Shown here piece after piece: positions 11,763 through 22,900 of a DNA stretch of 64,000 nt; within the stretch, counting starts at the first letter, position 1, and every line of letters begins with the position of its first letter. Origin of the DNA: Beverwykella pulmonaria (taxonomy: Eukaryota; Ascomycota; Dothideomycetes; Pleosporales; Melanommataceae); assembly GCA_001599595.1 (NCBI GenBank), contig BCHH01000016.1, forward strand, positions 429,901 through 493,900. Reading direction: 5' to 3'. Below the pieces are notes generated by a model. That model worked only from the letters and a program-made list of their open reading frames with translations, was not told the origin of the DNA and did not search any database. A program made the position numbers and the translations under genes.

Positions 11763-11996
11763 TTACTCCGCATGCACCTCCACACTCTCGAACGAAGCTA
11801 TCCATCGCCGAGGCAGAGAAGTAAGACCTAAAGACCTCTTGCTCTGGTCGCTGCTTTTTGTTAGTCTTTATATCTTGTGGGAGAAATGGTGTTTTCGGAG
11901 AAATGTGACGTACGTGTTGTCGGTAGACGCTACCGAGGCTGCGGATACAGAGAGCGCGCTGCTGAGGACAAGGATGGCGATGGCGGCGAGCTTCAT
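11763..11996 (-). CDS. Small secreted protein, copy 2 (56 residues, intact)
   Basis: Exons 11996-11914 and 11850-11763 with a 63-nt intron (GTACGT..AAAGCAG, branch GACTAACA). Starts MKLAAIAILVLSSALSVSA, a textbook signal peptide with likely cleavage after SVSA. A dibasic SKR site follows about 14 residues later, then SLGLTSLPRRWIASFES and a short acidic end. After Kex2-type cleavage the product would be a 23-residue peptide. No cysteines, no known family. A paralogue lies head-to-tail downstream (11354-11552) and an orphan second exon lies upstream (13085-13169). Size and secretion fit a secreted signalling peptide or effector-like protein, but that is inference only. Confidence 0.7.
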
Positions 11997-12074
11997 GTTG
12001 GTGGATCGCGGTGGTGGGTGGAGATTGTGATAGGTAGTTAAAAGTAAGTTAGGAAGAAGTGCGTCTTGGGGTAC

Positions 12075-12096
12075 ATCTTGAGGGTATTTATATATA
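12075..12096 (-). promoter_or_regulatory. TATA box plus CCCTCAAGAT element, copy 2
   Basis: Minus strand TATATAAATACCCTCAAGAT, about 80-100 nt upstream of the ATG at 11996. The CCCTCAAGAT decamer and its spacing to the TATA box match copy 1. Confidence 0.55.
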
Positions 12097-13084
12097 GACG
12101 GACGATGGGGGCCATCTAGATGCGGAAGATAGGCGAAGAACGCACGGGTGATAAGGATGACGGGGTGATGATTTAGGATCCTGTAGGATTAGCTAGAGAA
12201 ATAGGTTTCTGGTATTGACCGCCTCGTACAGTATATACTTACCTAGGGTACCTTATCTGCCCCAATTACATCTTGGCTGCTTAATTTTACTAGGACTAGC
12301 ACAGAGGTGCCTATCACTAGAGATTAGGAAAGAGGGGAGTTTCGGCCCCGAGATAAATCCTAAATCTGTACGGGGAAAATGGCGTTGGGGAGGTATCTAT
12401 AGGATGATATTTATTGGTATCTTTATGAAACTTTATGTTGGTGAGGCGCATTGGACTCAAGTGCAGTTTTAGTTGTATGCTCTGACGATGTTAGTCTTGA
12501 TATGAGAATATGGTTATGCAGAGGGAATGTTTTGCTTCTGTCTTTGATGCTAGACATGTAAGTTGAGATGATAATTCGGAATGTTGTACAGGTTCGAGGG
12601 GATAGTTTGCTTTGGAAGTATGTTGCTAGGTGAGTTGGTGCGTGGGTTAGTAACTGGGTTGGTGGACAGTGGGAAAAAATACACGGTAGCAGGCTAGTCT
12701 ATGGTAGATAGTTGTGTGTAGGAGGCTAGTAGGTCGTCTAAGTGTAACTGTGAAGGCGTTCGTGTGGAAGTACTATTCAGAGTATCAATAAGAAAGGTGT
12801 GCTGCATGTTCTCACATATGAGGAGAATAGCAGGGTTTATCAGGAAGGGTATTTAAAAATTGTAAAAGGTTTACTGGTAGATACAGTGGGACTTTACCAG
12901 ATAGAGCTTATCCCATTGCTCGTTACTTCGACTATCCTGTAGATTCTCTCGAGCGTGCCAACATGCAGTAGAGCTGTCCGATTTCCTTATATCAAGTGTA
13001 TATCATGCCTATCGAATTCCTAATTGTACCTCACTAACTTAACCTACACTAAAAACGTCCCTTATCCCAGCCATCCCCTCCCCT
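12097..13084. other. Intergenic inside the secreted-protein cluster
   Basis: No supported gene. On the minus strand a TTTAAATACCCT stretch near 12850 resembles the promoters of copies 1 and 2, but no signal-peptide exon or LPRRW-type exon follows it. Confidence 0.45.
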
Positions 13085-13169
13085 CTACATCCACTCTACC
13101 TCAGCTTCAGTCTGGACACTGTCGGACGAAGCCAACCGTCGCCGCGGTAGCGCGATAAACCCTAGAGAT
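13085..13169 (-). pseudogene. Orphan second exon of the small secreted protein family (copy 3)
   Basis: After a GCTAACA branch and ACATAG acceptor, an 84-nt open frame in the same phase as copy 2's second exon encodes SLGFIALPRRRLASSDS and ends at TAG 13087-13085. Compared with copy 2, SLG..LPRR..AS.DSV is kept. No signal-peptide exon, start codon or donor site could be found within the 150 nt upstream, so the copy looks headless, or its first exon has been replaced. Confidence 0.5.
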
Positions 13170-13885
13170 CTATGTTATGCATTTGTTAGCTCGTTTCGGA
13201 TTTATTTCCGGAGATCGAGTGAGTGGAGAGTCGGTGGTGCGGATTGTGGGTTGGCGAGGTCAGGTTGGATTCTGATGTTGATGAATGTTTCATCAAGCAC
13301 GTCTGGCAAGTGGCAATAGTCTAAAGAACTAACAAAGGCCTAGGATGCCTTGTCGTATCTGCGAAAAGGACAGGACTCGAGCATGCACGCGCCCTAATTG
13401 TCCTCCTTCTGTAGACCTGACGAAGGGCACATTCTCTTCTGGTTGCTATCAAGATCAAGCATTCTCAAGGTCACACCACCATCTAAGTTCCCGATCTTCG
13501 ATGTCGGCATCTCATCCACTGGGGACATTCTGCCCTGCGCATGCAGTCTCCCGAACTAGGCGTTCGTGATCGGCCAATTTATCCAATTCGTTGAGTCTGA
13601 GTTCTGTCGTGCAGCTTGGTGGGTTGGCCTGCAGACCTAGAGGTGCGAGGTGGATGTCAACAACGACATGATCGCCACCATGGCTCTCAACGTCGCCGAT
13701 CACAACCACGCGTTTCCTCGAACGCTTAGCCTGGGCGCCATGCATACTCGAGGCATCTCCGATCCCATGGTCATGAGAATTCAAGCATTGTTTCCGCCAC
13801 CCGCCGCGGCGCGTGGACGCGGGCGTTTTGCGTTCTGGCCCATGTTCTCTCGTTCGCATGAACAACCCCGCAGGCAGGTACGAAT
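13170..13885. other. Intergenic
   Basis: Open frames exist on both strands (for example 13512-13865 minus and 13650-13898 plus), overlapping each other, without recognised domain or splice context. Nothing supported. Confidence 0.4.
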
Positions 13886-14076
13886 GACGGTGGCGTAGTG
13901 TGTTTCGGCTGGAGGTTTCCGGTTTGCACTTTGATTTGTCCTCACCTCACGGCCCTCCTGATAAGGAGGTTTCTTCTTTCGTCTCAGCACGTCTTCTAAG
14001 CAGCTCCGTCATAAGTCATTGCTTCCATATAGCCACTTCAACTTTGAACCGATTGTTTGCCAAAGATCCTTGACAT
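13886..14076 (+). repeat. Left arm of a ~190-bp inverted repeat flanking the ankyrin gene
   Basis: The stretch from GACGGTGGCG to CCTTGACAT reads as the reverse complement of 17164-17353. Over the best 115 bases about 87 percent match, most differences being transitions; shared blocks include TTCCGGTTTGCA, AAGGAGGTTTCTTC and GGATCCTTGACAT-like ends. Contains the small palindrome CCTCCTGATAAGGAGG. Confidence 0.7.
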
Positions 14077-14489
14077 AAGATATTTTTCACAGTGCCAGAA
14101 CGGCACTTGAAACAGATTCAGCAAATGGACTCATATCGCTATACCTTGAAGCGCGTGCAGAGTAAGCCCTTGCTCTTCGAACTGCTGCTTGCTGGTTTAG
14201 GCATAGCTTCGCTGCCGTTTTATCGGTGTCAGCCAGCGTACTGCTTTGTCCACCCTTTTCTTGTTGCATAGCTTTAAAGTGATTGAGACACGCAATGGAT
14301 ATTGGATGCTCTCTGGTAGAGCTAGAACGTCTCCTCATACTGCTTGCGCTTGTGCAAAGGATAAGTAAGGCAGTAGACAGAAGCTCGTCGTCTATGTTTG
14401 ATGCTGTCATGAGCTACTCCAGCAAACCCCGGTATATCCCTCTCAAAAACCAAAGCAGATCCGCAAGAGCGTACATTGGGGATCAGAAC
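14077..14489. other. 3' flank of the HeLo-ankyrin gene
   Basis: The ankyrin frame ends GATGAGTAA, which also contains a strong donor GTAAGT. If used, a 54-nt intron ending GAGAG would add about 42 residues (ending EETF). The short exon looks weakly protein-like, so the plain stop at 14490 was kept. Confidence 0.35.
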
Positions 14490-16842
14490 TTACTCATCCC
14501 TTCCCCTTGTACTGTACCTCGCTCCACGCTCCTTGAGAAGCTTAGATACATCCATATATTGCATCTTCTCAGCTTCGTGGAGCGGCGTGTGCTGATGCGG
14601 TGACAGTACAGTTGGCAGAGCACCAGCATCAAGCAGTCTTCGAACCATCTCCTCTGCTAACGTTTCCGATCGTGCCCGGCAAGCCAAATGAAGGGGGTGA
14701 TCAGATGTCGAGCGCTCCGGGATTTCATTGGGATTGACACCAATTGCTAGCAGCGATTTCATCGCAGCTAGATTCTCGGTGGCGCATGCGTCAATCAGTT
14801 CGTTGATCTTGCTCTCCCGGTTGTCGAAACATCTTGCTCCTGCATCAAACAAGGCCATTGCGAGGAGTCTGTGGTCGTTTCGCGCTGCTATGTTGCCAGG
14901 CGTGTCACCATTTGAGTCAGCGATGCCATGATCGGCACCCGACGTGAGGAGTATCCGGGCCGCCGCGACGCTCGGCTGTTTCCCAGAGCAGAGGATGTGT
15001 AGTGGCGTCTTTCCGGAGTTCTCTACAGCGTTGACCGTGCATCCTAATCTAATTAGTTCGGTTATGTTGGCCGTTGTAGATTGCACGTTGAAGTCCCGGG
15101 CTGCTGATGCAGCAAAATGCAGCTCTGTCCAACCGGCAGTGTCGCTCGTATTGTACTCAGCCCCATTCTTGATCAACTCACGAATGATGTCAGTGGTATC
15201 AAAGGGCGCCGAAGCCGCATAGTGCAAAGGGGTCTTCCCGGAAATGTCCCTAACGTTCACTGTGGCATTCTTTGCAAGTAACAACGCCACAATATCAGCC
15301 CGGCCGGCATTACAAGCTGAATGGAGAGGTGCCCGCATATAACTGCCAGGAACGCGAATGTCATATCGGGCGTTGACATCGATTCCCACCTCGATGTAGG
15401 CCTTGATCACAGCTATATGGGTGGATGAGCCGCACCAAAGGACAAAACGTCTAGGGCTTGTCCCTGACAAAAACCCACCGCGTTCAAGCAGAAGTTGAAC
15501 CACATTCTCATGCGCCCCTTCGCAAGCACATTCAAGCGGTGTCATGCCTTCGGCATTTTCTGAATTGGGCGCCACGCCGCGATTCAACATCTCCAGCACT
15601 GCAGCGAGGTGACCATTTCTGGCTGCATGGTGAATTGGTCGATCCCCGTTCGAATCCTGTGTTAACAAAGACGCGCCCATAGAGATGAGCTTAATCGCTG
15701 CCTCGCCGGTCGCAGAACCGAGCGGAGTCTCGCCACTTTGGGTTGGAGCATCTAGCAGTGCACCGCATTTCCGTAGAGTTTCAATGGCCTCTATCTTGTT
15801 GTGGCTCGCGGCAAAATGCATGACGGTTCCTTCATACGGTCGCTTCTTGAAGTTCGGATCGGCCCCGTGTTGTAGGAGACAGGTGATGTCGTTGAGCGAG
15901 CCATGCTCGACTGCGAGCTCCAAAGGACTTGGAACTGAACCTAGTATGGGTCTGAAGTCTATGTTCGTTGCTGCACCCCGTTTGGCTAGAGCAAGAACAG
16001 CCAGTAACTGACGGTGCTTAAGGGCGCAGAGCATGGGCGAGCCATCTTCGTCCTGCCAGTAGTCGATTTCAGCACCGTTATCGAGCAGATTGTTGATCGC
16101 CCCGGTATCTCCGCTAGCACACGCTAGGCACAGTGCCTCTCCTAACTTGGTTCTCTTCTTCTTTGACCATGGGCGCTTGAATGCTGAGAGCAGATTATTA
16201 CCGACGGCACTTTTACCCAGACGGATGTGGACAGCAGTGGCATTTTCTTCAGCTTTCTGAGGCATGTCTTTTGAGTTTTCGAGGTCATCGACGGTTGCCA
16301 CATTCTGGTTCGCCATCACCAATTTGTTCTCGTTTTCTGGGATGCTTAACTGAGCAAGTTGCTGATTTTGCTGGCTTCGCAGATTTAGTAATTTGCTTCA
16401 AAAGGAATGACCCTGCGTATGTGGCCACTTACAAATCGATGATGCCCAGAAGGGTATGTATTGCACTTATCTGCTGATCGAGACTGATCTCATATCTTTG
16501 TATGGAGGATTGCTCCCAGAGAAATTTCAATCTATCGGGCCCTGCAATTGCATCCTTTTGGACTTTGGACACACGAGTATCGATCTTTTGTGTGAGGACC
16601 AGACAGCTCTGCAAACTGCGGTTGAAGACATTTTGCACCTCTTTCGCGACAATGTTGGGACCGCGAAGTCCGTCATTCAGACGTTTCACGATCTCATTGG
16701 TTACAGCAAGCTTTGCTCCTAAACAATTCAAATCGTCTGCTGCGTCTTTGTACTTGTCACAAAAATCTTCAATACTTTTAATGGTTATGACAATCTGATG
16801 CGTGATGGCCAGACAAGTTGCTGCCAACGAAAGCGGGTCCAT
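14490..16842 (-). CDS. HeLo-like N-terminal domain protein with ~15 ankyrin repeats
   Basis: Exons 16842-16433 and 16374-14490, 58-nt intron (GTAAGT..GCGAAG, branch TTACTAAAT); 764 residues. The start MDPLSLAATCLAITHQ is the hallmark opening of the fungal STAND-associated HeLo-like N-terminal helical domain (residues 1-~145); an upstream ATG at 16908 would only add 22 residues. From about residue 195 to the C-terminus there are some fifteen ankyrin repeats (GKTPLHYAAS, NGDRPIHHAARNGH, APLHSACNAGRADIVALLL and others). There is no NACHT or NB-ARC ATPase between the two parts, unlike full fungal NLR-like receptors. Known relatives act in heterokaryon incompatibility or innate-type responses; whether this one signals, or is a decoy or truncated receptor, cannot be seen. 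It sits between two inverted repeats. Confidence 0.85.
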
Positions 16843-17163
16843 AGCCAAAATAGGATCTGTGATGTGAGAAGCGGTAAAATTCTGGATAATGACATGATCC
16901 AAGTGCAACTGCTGCGATATAAGTTCAATGGCTACAAGAGGCCCTCATGGGCGGCTTCGTAGCGTGAGCCACCGCACGGATGGAAAAGGGTCGATTGGTA
17001 TGGAACCCACTGACACGCGCTACAAACCCGCTCATGGAGAGGGCTTGTAGTGGTTGATCGTCTGAGGCATGTGGACTGACAGTGGCGTGGTAGTGTCTAG
17101 CATTCTGGTGCAGGTTACTGAGATCCGGGCAACCTCTGGTGTTGTAGTGCCATGCTCTCCCCC

Positions 17164-17353
17164 ATGTCAAGGATCCTAGGCAACAATCGGTCCAAAGTTG
17201 AAATGGTGCAGTGGGCTATATGGAAACCACGACCCATTACGGAGCTGCCTCGAAGACGTGCCGAGACGAATGAAGAAACCTCCTTGTCAGGAGGGTCGTG
17301 TGGTGAGAGCAAATCAAAATGCAAACCGGAATCTGATTCTGCTCGCCACTGTC
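17164..17353 (-). repeat. Right arm of the inverted repeat flanking the ankyrin gene
   Basis: Inverted, diverged copy of 13886-14076, beginning ATGTCAAGGATCC and ending CGCCACTGTC. The two arms enclose 3.1 kb that hold only the HeLo-ankyrin gene. Confidence 0.7.
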
Positions 17354-17938
17354 TTCCCGGAGCCGTGATTCCCTGTTGCATCACCGTTTTTGGCCTGTTG
17401 TTGCCGAATCAACTGGCGGTGCCACAGTAACCCAGCCATCCAATCAGAGCAAGGCACAGCCTTGACAACTTGCCTGTGATTGCGACGTGAGAAATCATGA
17501 GATGTTATAAACAACCTTATCTCGATCTCATCATACACATACACACTTTCACTCTCACGCTGACAACACCGCTGCACTGCATCAATCAAACAAACGACGA
17601 AAGTATTGTTTGTCGCAAAAGAGGTAAGTTCCAAATGCGGGTGTTTACGATGCATCGGAGCATCACTGCAGCCGGCGCTGTGACGTATGCAGGGCAATGA
17701 CGCTGAAGGAACCCGCAACCAGCCGCTGATCATTATATTGAGCAGGCACTCCACAACACCACCACCACCACACACACCCGCCATTGTTCAACAGTTCGCA
17801 GTCACTCCACCACTCTTCTCTCACCTACCACATACCCTGCTTCGTTGCGCCTTTGTTGACTATCTGACGCTTTGGTAGCTTGGTCTTTGTTAAATTTCGC
17901 GAACATACAACCACCTCCTCACACACAACATTGTCAAC
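17354..17938. other. Upstream region of the Nce102-like gene
   Basis: No gene supported. The last 200 bases are C/A-rich (CCACCACCACCACACACACCC), typical of a fungal promoter/leader. Confidence 0.5.
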
Positions 17939-18547
17939 ATGGTGTCCCAGGCTCTAGACGTCGGCCTCCGCGGCTTCCAGGTATGCGCCAATCACTCTCC
18001 TCCTGCCATCCAATCTCTAACGAATCCAGTTCTTCTGCTCTCTCATCATCATGGCCCTCGTCGGCAACATGATCGCGACCGCCTATGCCGGCAATTCCGC
18101 CATGGTTAACTACGACATGTTCGTCTCGGTGTTCGGCATGGCATCGCTCTTCTATCTACTCCCCAGCACCGTCCTGGACAGGTTCGACGTCCCGAGGGCG
18201 AAGGTTGCTCTCGATGCGCTGAACGTGCTGTTTTGGTTCTGCGGCGCCGTTGCGACGGCCGCGTATCTGGGTGTGCATTCGTGCAGGAACTCTGTACGTC
18301 TACCCTTCTCCCCTTTCCCTCTTGTTATGTGTGCTGATATCGTCGATAGGCATACACAACATCCAACCACATCACCAACGGATCCCCAGACACCCACAAG
18401 CGCTGCCGCGAAGCGCAGGCCTCGACTGCGTTTATGTGGTTCGGCTGGGCTGCGTTTGTCGCCTCACTCGCCTTCTCCGTCATGAGCAGCCGCGGCACCG
18501 TCAATATGCGCGGTGGGATCCGGACCCCTGCTATGAGCCAGGTTTAG
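17939..18547 (+). CDS. nce102: MARVEL-domain membrane protein, Nce102 family
   Basis: Three exons, 17939-17980, 18030-18293 and 18350-18547, introns of 49 and 56 nt; 167 residues. Four hydrophobic segments form a MARVEL domain: the first runs through FFCSLIIMALVGNMIATAYAG, split by the first intron, then FVSVFGMASLFYLLP, VLFWFCGAVATAAYLGVHSC, and TAFMWFGWAAFVASLAFSV. The residues GVHSCRN..TNGS..KRCREAQA match the pattern of Nce102. In yeast Nce102 organises plasma-membrane MCC/eisosome domains and senses sphingolipids. Length and exon layout fit the filamentous-fungal orthologue. Confidence 0.92.
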
Positions 18548-19953
18548 GAATCTTGCGCTTTGATTTGGAGTTGGGCGACGGAAAGTGCGCAGGTTGAGAA
18601 CGGCGATGCGTCATCTCGACGCAGAACCGTCTTACTTGACAATAATCTTACGAAATCGTGGGCCACGGAATACGACTGGCTGACGTAGTTCATCAATGGG
18701 TATGAAAGAGGAAACATCTTGCCGGGTCGCAATGATGCTGGCAATCTTCTGGAACGGACACTTGGAATGGGATAATACCAGGCAGGCAATGGTTGGATGG
18801 GTTGGGATACATCGGATGATGTTTAGGCGTTATGAATCATTGCTTGCGATAGCGATAGCCATGTACATGTCTCAAATACAACAATGGACAATTGACCTCA
18901 ACATTCTGGTTCGAATCATCATCTCGCGTGTGATGCACAGGCGTCTTTCATGGCTCCGAAAGTCGTCAACAACACTCTATTTCCCCCCTTGTCCCCGATA
19001 TCCAGACTCCAGTGCCAAGGAAATGGCACGAATGTATGCACCAACATGTAGTTTACCGTTCCGCCTTGACCAAACCATCCATCCAAGCTCGCCACCATCG
19101 AGAAGTACACTAGCACAACTATGCTTCCCACCTTATCCAGACTAGGTAGGCGGCTCACTCGACGCTTACACAGACAGCAGTAAGTTTCTGTATCGGCAGG
19201 AAAATGGCTACCTCAAAGAGTACAGCGTCGAAACGACTCTCTCATTCCTCTAGCACATCACGCAATGCCATGCTATGCTCTGCTCCTAGCTTGTATGTAC
19301 AAGGTAGCTATAAAGGGTGGGTGCCTCGTGCCTCGTTAACGCTGCCGCCTTTCAAGACGACAAGAGCAAAAGTATCAAGCCACTTTCTGTAAAAGAGTGC
19401 CGTGTTTTGCTCTGCATCTCCAAGTTTGGTTTAGCCAACGTTGCAACATCATCCTATCGTACTCCGGCAATCCAAGTCATGCCTATTCAATTACCGCGCC
19501 CTGCAAATTCCCATTGTATCTGCTTGGCCTCCTTTCACTGACATCCCAGAACTTTCGTCCAGCACGAAATCTTCAGTAGACCAGTCACAACGTGCACAAA
19601 ATAACTTCGAAGTAGTACTTTCGTTTGATGCTATGTACAATGCTCTTATGGCATGAAACCGCTGGCTATGCTATGCCTCAAAATTCAAAAACAAAACACC
19701 ATTCCTAGTGTGACCAAAACGGTCTGAAATCATACCAAAAGCACCCGACTCGGAACTAACCCGTAAATATCCCATCCAAACACCTTATAATGACCCAAAA
19801 CGATTCCAGAATCATACCAAAAAAACCAATGTAAACGCCAGCAAGGGTAAAACCAGCTTCTTCCAAGGCTTGACTTCGTCACATCGTAACAACCCCCTCC
19901 CGAGTCTCCTGAAACGCCACCCCTCCCCCCAAAAAAGGCCCATCCAATGCCAT
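18548..19953. other. Intergenic between convergent nce102 and INCENP genes
   Basis: 3' flanks of both genes. A GGTTCGAATC string at about 18909 resembles a tRNA B box, but no A box or cloverleaf precedes it. Short frames only. Confidence 0.5.
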
Positions 19954-22900
19954 TTACTGATGGCGAGGCGGAAGAGGAGATGGGTTATAAGTCCAAGCTC
20001 CGTCCCTGACAATGCGCTCACGAGCCTCGCGCTCCTTCCGCCTCTCTTCTTCAGTGAGTTGATCATGCGTCCAGTAGGCACTGCTGGTGCGCTCGCGGAA
20101 ACGCTTGTGTCTCTCTTTGTTGGGGAAAACTTGTTCCATGTTTAAGGGTGCTATGGGTCCAAAGATCTGCTCGGGATCAACAAGTTGCTGAGATGTCAAG
20201 AGCTCGCGAAGGTTCGGGGTATTGACCCAATCCGGCACCACGACTTCGTTGTCCGAGTCTTCATCTTCCGAGTCTGTCATGACCTCGGGGAGCTTGACAT
20301 CGTCGCCGTTTGGACAGTGTTGCTGTGGAGGAGCCTGCTGTTGCTGCGCTGACTGAAGCTCTGCGAACGGGATCTTGCCCTTCGCGAACTGTGCGTGTGC
20401 GGGTGTAATTGGGTTCATCTTGGGTTGTTGGGAAGGACGCTTAGCGGGCCGGTTCAGAGGCTCGTCATTCTTCGGCTGCTGGGACGGTCGTTTGGCGGGA
20501 CGATGAAGAGGCTCGTCTTGCTCAGGTTTGAATGGGCGCTTCGCTGGCGGCTTTGCAGGGTTGATAGGTGGAACATGAACATTAATACGGTTGGCATCCT
20601 GCACAGTCTGCATCCGGGAGACAGGACGAGCAGCGCCAAGATCAGCACGAGGCTGGGCAGGTAGAGGCTTTGGCTTCTCCACGGCTTTGGCGGTCTGTGG
20701 GCGTCCCACTCGGGGACCAGGCTTGGCAGCAGTAGTTCCAGCTCTGGAAGCTGCGCCACTTCTCGAAGCAGCGACTGGTGTGGGTTTTGGTGTAGGGGCG
20801 GTGGATTTGACAGGTACGGGAGGGGCTGCTTTGGGAGCTGCAGGTGGAGCAGCCTTAGGAGCGGCGACAGGAGGGGCTTGGCCATATCGATTAAGATTGA
20901 CCATGATCTTCTGCGGCTTGGTCTTTGGCAAGGCGTCCTTACTGGGGGCCTTGACCAGTCTCTTTGGTTCTCTTAGTTTATGGCCTGTACCAGTCGGGAG
21001 AAGGCTCTTGGGTGGTGGTGGAGGAGGCATCTCGTCTCCGGAGTCTGGGTCCTGCATGTTGGGGCCGGTGTTGGTCCGGGACGCTCCAAGTCGAGCCTGA
21101 GGATGCTGAGAAACTAGGGTCTTGGTAGCTGTGTCCAGACCAGATCTAAGGTTTTGTTGAGATGGCATGTTCATTGGTGTCTTTGACGATGCCTTCGTTT
21201 TCAGGTGGTGTGCGGATGCCTTCGACTGTTCTTTCTCACGCATCTCCTTCAGTTTGTCCTCTGTGCGTTGCATCAGTCTCGCTTCTTTCTCTCGAATGTC
21301 CTTTTCTTTCTGCTTCTCGCGCTCAGAGGAGCTGCGGGTTCTACGGCCATCGTCCTTGACTGGACTGCCGGGCATCGCAGCAATTTTGCTCTTGGTAGTT
21401 TTGGTAGACTTGACAGACTCCTTGGAAGGTGAGCGGAGGTGAGAAAAGATACCAGTCGCGGGTTTGTCATTGCGCTTGGGGCTGAAAATATCGTCGGTTG
21501 AGTCGTGAGCTTGGAGCTTCGAATGCATGGGACCTTCAATAAGCGCGTCCAGTTTGACTTGAGCACTGGTTGCGCTGGAACCAATGATTTTTTCTTTGGC
21601 AGCACGGAGAGCTGAATAAAACTTAGCTTTCGAGGCACTGAGGGGTCCATCCATGTATCTCTTACCAGTTGGAGAGCCAGCCGGAGTGGTTGACCCAACA
21701 ACTGCTGAGAGATCTGGATTCGACACCGAGATCGCCTTATGCAAGACTGGCTCTCTGGGCGTTGGACGCGTATCGTTCGAGTAGCTCTTGCTAAAAGCAG
21801 GTCGAGGAGGGTCTGCAGGTGGCGCTGCTGTCCGGATGGGAGATATCCAATCGTCTTCGTCGTCCTCATTGATGTCCACAGTTTTCTCCGGAGGCAGTTG
21901 TGGATATACTGGCTGAGACGGATGTGCGGGTTGTGAAATTTGAGATGCATTCACACTGACAGACTGCGAGGACTGTGCTGCCGCAATGTGGTTATTCACG
22001 GACTTGAGAGGCTCATGCTTCTGCTTTAGCATATTGATTCGGTCGGCCAGACGCTGGGTTGAAGTTTTGTTATGGATTTTGGTGGTTTCGGACTCTTCTC
22101 TTCGCAGTTGTGGTGGCTCTTCGTCGACATCCATCTCATCTTGATGGTGTGCTTCCGTAGCTTGTGCAAACTGAGAACCTCCCAGGCTTTTGCCTCCTGT
22201 GAATCTACCCATCTGACTCGTGCGAGCTTTGTTCTGATCGATGTGGCTGGTGCGAGAAATGCGGTTGCCCATGCTCTTCTTTGACATGAATGGTTCGCGT
22301 GCGGGAAGGGATGCGAAAGTAAGACTGCTCTTCCTCATAGGTGGTTTGACTGGACTGGAGCTATCTGACGGGGAGCGGACATCGTCGTCAACATCTATGT
22401 GATGGTGGACAATCGTGTCATCATGGTCCGCAGCGATATCCATCGCATCTTGTGTCTCGGCGGAGACGCTGGATTGCGGAGACGCAACAACGAGGTGTCT
22501 TGATTCTGGAGCGTGGGTACGGCAATCGGCAGCATCGAGAGCCGCCTGTGTGTCTGCAGAAATACTCGGCTGCTCGGAGATAACGCGAGGCGGCTGAGGG
22601 AACTTTGATACATCATGATGAATAGCCGTGGTGTCGTCGTGAATGGAACTGGCGTCAGCGTGAATTATCGTTCCGTGGATGAATGAATCACTGAAGTCGT
22701 TCTTAGCGATATCCATGTCCATCGCGTCGTCGTGGTATGTTGTGCGCAAGTTCTCCTTGGAGGCATTTTTGCTCGCCATCTCTTCTTTTGCAGATACAAA
22801 TGATTCACCGGTGTCGCGTCGCTCGTCTTCCAAATGCTCCATAGACTGTCTGAAAGACTGGGTCGATTGTGTCGGCTGAGTTGATTGTGTGGGTTGTTGT

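Noticed and set aside
13512..13898. Overlapping opposite-strand frames resembling a small gene
   Set aside because: Neither strand shows a known domain or consistent exon structure, and they cover each other.
18900..18925. tRNA B-box-like GGTTCGAATC
   Set aside because: No A box at the right distance and no foldable acceptor stem.
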